From Porticoccaceae bacterium UBA1989 (GTDB taxonomy: Bacteria > Pseudomonadota > Gammaproteobacteria > Pseudomonadales > Porticoccaceae), in the NCBI GenBank assembly GCA_002335945.1, contig DDDD01000081.1:1-8180 (forward strand): a stretch of DNA of 8,180 nt. The letters are read 5' to 3'. Both the position numbers and the translations under genes were made by a program. Shown here piece by piece: positions 6,700-8,180 of the stretch (the stretch's first letter is position 1; each line of letters opens with the position of its first letter). The notes beneath the pieces were generated by a model, which ran no database searches, was not told the origin of the DNA, and worked only from the letters and a program-made list of their open reading frames with translations.

Positions 6700-6732
6700 C
6701 TTGCTCTCTATGCCTATTCTAGGTCTATTCTA
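6700..6732 (-). repeat. Degenerate 11-bp tandem repeat in the secA-argJ spacer
   Basis: Read on the minus strand, three 11-base units follow one another: TAGAATAGACC (6732-6722), TAGAATAGGCA (6721-6711) and TAGAGAGCAAG (6710-6700). The first two share nine bases; the third is much weaker. The TAGAAT elements resemble -10 boxes, but no good -35 box accompanies them. Confidence 0.45.
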
Positions 6733-6755
6733 TGCTCAGCTTAAGAGACCCGAGC

Positions 6756-8180
6756 CTAGATCTTACCGTGACACTGCTTGTATTTCTTGCCTGAACCACA
6801 GGGGCAGACATCGTTACGCCCTACTTTGGGCCCGCGACGCTGGGGCTGCTGTACTGGCGCGGCCGCTGCACTCTCATCATCAATACCCGCCGCTGCGGCA
6901 TGCTGATATTCGCGACCTTTTTGCTCTTCGCGACGCTGCTGTTCTAGGCGCTCCATGTCTTCCCGGGTCGCCACTTCGATATGGCTCAGGTAGCGGATGG
7001 TCTCGTATTTAATATTGTCGAGCAAGCCTTCAAACAGGGCAAATGATTCGCGCTTATATTCCTGCTTGGGGTTTTTCTGGGCGTAGGCTCGCAGACCAAT
7101 ACCCTGTCGCAGCTGATCCATGCTGGCCAGATGCTCTTTCCAGAGGTTGTCGAGTACCTGCAGCATGATCTGACGCTCGACTTCGCGCATCTGATCACCC
7201 ACATGGGCATAGCGGCTGGCGTAACTTGCCTGTACCGACTCAATAATGCGCGCACGCAATGTCTCTTCGTCGAGGCGTGTGTCTTCGTCCAGCCATTGCT
7301 GTAACGGCACTGGGGTGGTGAATTCGTTGGTTAGCACTTTCTCTAGACCGACAATATCCCACTGCTCTTCGATACTCATAGGCGGGATATAGTTGCTGAT
7401 GCACTGGTCCATCACATCTTCACGGACATTGGTGATGACGTCGGAGATATCGGCATCTTCAAGTAGGTCGTTGCGCTGTTGATAGATAACCTGACGCTGG
7501 TCGTTGGCTACATCGTCGTATTCGAGAAGATGCTTACGGATATCAAAGTTGCGGCCTTCGACTTTACGCTGAGCCTTAACAATGGCGTTGGTGACCATGC
7601 GATGTTCGATGGCTTCGCCATGTTCCATGCCCATGGAGCGCATCAGGTTCTTAACGCGGTCTGAGGCAAATAGGCGCATCAGTGGATCTTCTAATGACAG
7701 ATAGAAACGCGAGACACCGGGGTCACCCTGTCGGCCGGAGCGACCGCGAAGCTGATTATCAATACGGCGTGATTCGTGGCGTTCGGTAGCAACAATGTGC
7801 AGCCCGCCCGCTTCAAGAACAGTGGCCTGACGCTCGGCCCAGTCGGCTTTTACTGCGGCGACTTTCTTGTCGCTGTCTTTGCCCTTTTCTTTCAGCTCTT
7901 TGAGTTCGGCTTCGACATTTCCGCCGAGCACGATATCTGTTCCGCGACCGGCCATGTTGGTGGCGATGGTCACTGCACCGGGACGTCCGGCATTAACAAT
8001 AATGTTGGCTTCAAGCTCATGCTGCTTGGCGTTGAGTACGCTGTGCTTAATTTTGGCCTTTTTGAGCATGCCCGATAGCAGTTCGGAGGTTTCTACCGAG
8101 GCTGTGCCCACTAATATGGGGGCGCCCTTGGCGACGATCTCGTTGATATCTTCGATAACGGCTTCGAATTTTTCTTCCTG
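6756..8180 (-). CDS. secA: SecA, preprotein translocase ATPase (C-terminal part)
   Basis: SecA is the ATP-driven motor that pushes unfolded preproteins through SecYEG. The gene runs off the right edge. The window holds the last 474 codons, roughly half of a protein of about 900 residues. The frame stays open past the GTG at 8109-8111, which is an internal valine in ILVGTASVETSELL. Visible parts are the NBD2 motifs VTIATNMAGRGTDIVLGG and RRIDNQLRGRSGRQGD, then FDIRKHLLEYDDVANDQR of the helical scaffold, the wing domain with YIPP and the EEQWDI segment, LDNLWKEHLASMDQLRQGI, an Ala/Gln/Glu-rich linker, and the zinc motif CPCGSGKKYKQCH (6768-6806), which binds SecB and phospholipid in E. coli. 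The stop TAG is at 6756-6758. The intact zinc tail suggests SecB-dependent export. Confidence 0.98.
   Translation of the reverse strand, partial: QEEKFEAVIEDINEIVAKGAPILVGTASVETSELLSGMLKKAKIKHSVLNAKQHELEANIIVNAGRPGAVTIATNMAGRGTDIVLGGNVEAELKELKEKGKDSDKKVAAVKADWAERQATVLEAGGLHIVATERHESRRIDNQLRGRSGRQGDPGVSRFYLSLEDPLMRLFASDRVKNLMRSMGMEHGEAIEHRMVTNAIVKAQRKVEGRNFDIRKHLLEYDDVANDQRQVIYQQRNDLLEDADISDVITNVREDVMDQCISNYIPPMSIEEQWDIVGLEKVLTNEFTTPVPLQQWLDEDTRLDEETLRARIIESVQASYASRYAHVGDQMREVERQIMLQVLDNLWKEHLASMDQLRQGIGLRAYAQKNPKQEYKRESFALFEGLLDNIKYETIRYLSHIEVATREDMERLEQQRREEQKGREYQHAAAAGIDDESAAAAPVQQPQRRGPKVGRNDVCPCGSGKKYKQCHGKI

Noticed and set aside
6076..6744. 222-codon open frame on the plus strand
   Set aside because: It lies almost wholly antisense to argJ, whose family motifs are unmistakable. 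Its protein is a low-information Ala/Leu/Ser-rich sequence with no ribosome binding site or recognisable domain.
6711..6745. Promoter for argJ from the TAGAAT elements
   Set aside because: Each TAGAAT matches the -10 consensus at five of six bases, but the hexamers 17 bases upstream match -35 at three bases or fewer. The elements are better explained as parts of an 11-base repeat.
6734..6755. secA terminator hairpin (GCTC and GAGC arms)
   Set aside because: The stem has only four pairs with a long loop and no T-run follows on the minus strand, so it does not qualify as an intrinsic terminator.
7776..8078. 100-codon open frame on the plus strand
   Set aside because: It is antisense to the conserved SecA NBD2 region, and its protein reads as the mirror of SecA codons with no recognisable features.
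8109..8111. GTG as the start of a 451-residue protein
   Set aside because: The frame stays open to the window edge, and the upstream codons continue a good SecA match (KGAPIL before VGTAS). It is an internal valine of a truncated-by-window gene.
1..8180. A new defence, mobile or biosynthetic system
   Set aside because: All eight genes belong to well-known families in a common gammaproteobacterial order, with no unexplained ORF of credible size and no mobile-element traces.

Overview
This window looks like a chromosomal core region of a gammaproteobacterium, probably a marine one. The evidence is the gene order (pilB-pilC-pilD-coaE-yacG facing secA-argJ-mutT) and the close resemblance of the proteins to Pseudomonas and E. 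coli counterparts. I cannot name the genus from the sequence alone. Apart from two untranslated leader or spacer stretches under 150 bases, the whole window is coding. I see no insertion sequence, tRNA, rRNA, CRISPR array or phage gene.

Layout, plus strand (1-5000). A 146-base leader carries a CRP/Vfr-type palindrome and a plausible -10 box. It is followed by pilB (assembly ATPase), pilC (inner-membrane platform), pilD (prepilin peptidase), coaE (dephospho-CoA kinase) and yacG (small zinc protein). Gaps are 42, 88 and 33 bases, then a 4-base overlap, so a single transcription unit is likely. The pilC-pilD gap holds three tandem 14-base units, each ending in an ATG. They move the good ribosome binding site away from the pilD start.

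Layout, minus strand (8180-4975). The C-terminal half of secA enters from the right edge. A 93-base spacer with short repeats follows, then argJ, a 17-base gap and mutT. mutT and yacG converge and overlap by 26 bases, leaving no room for a terminator between the two units.

How the genes work together. PilB, PilC and PilD are the motor, platform and pilin-processing enzyme of type IVa pili, used for twitching, adhesion and DNA uptake. CoaE (last step of CoA synthesis), YacG (gyrase inhibitor family), MutT (nucleotide-pool sanitation), ArgJ (arginine synthesis) and SecA (Sec export motor) are housekeeping proteins whose linkage to pilBCD is common in gammaproteobacteria.

I found no previously undescribed multi-gene system. 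The points most worth a second look are in the control regions: the repeated start module before pilD, a CRP-like site placed at about -41.5 before pilB, and a duplicated ribosome binding site before argJ.
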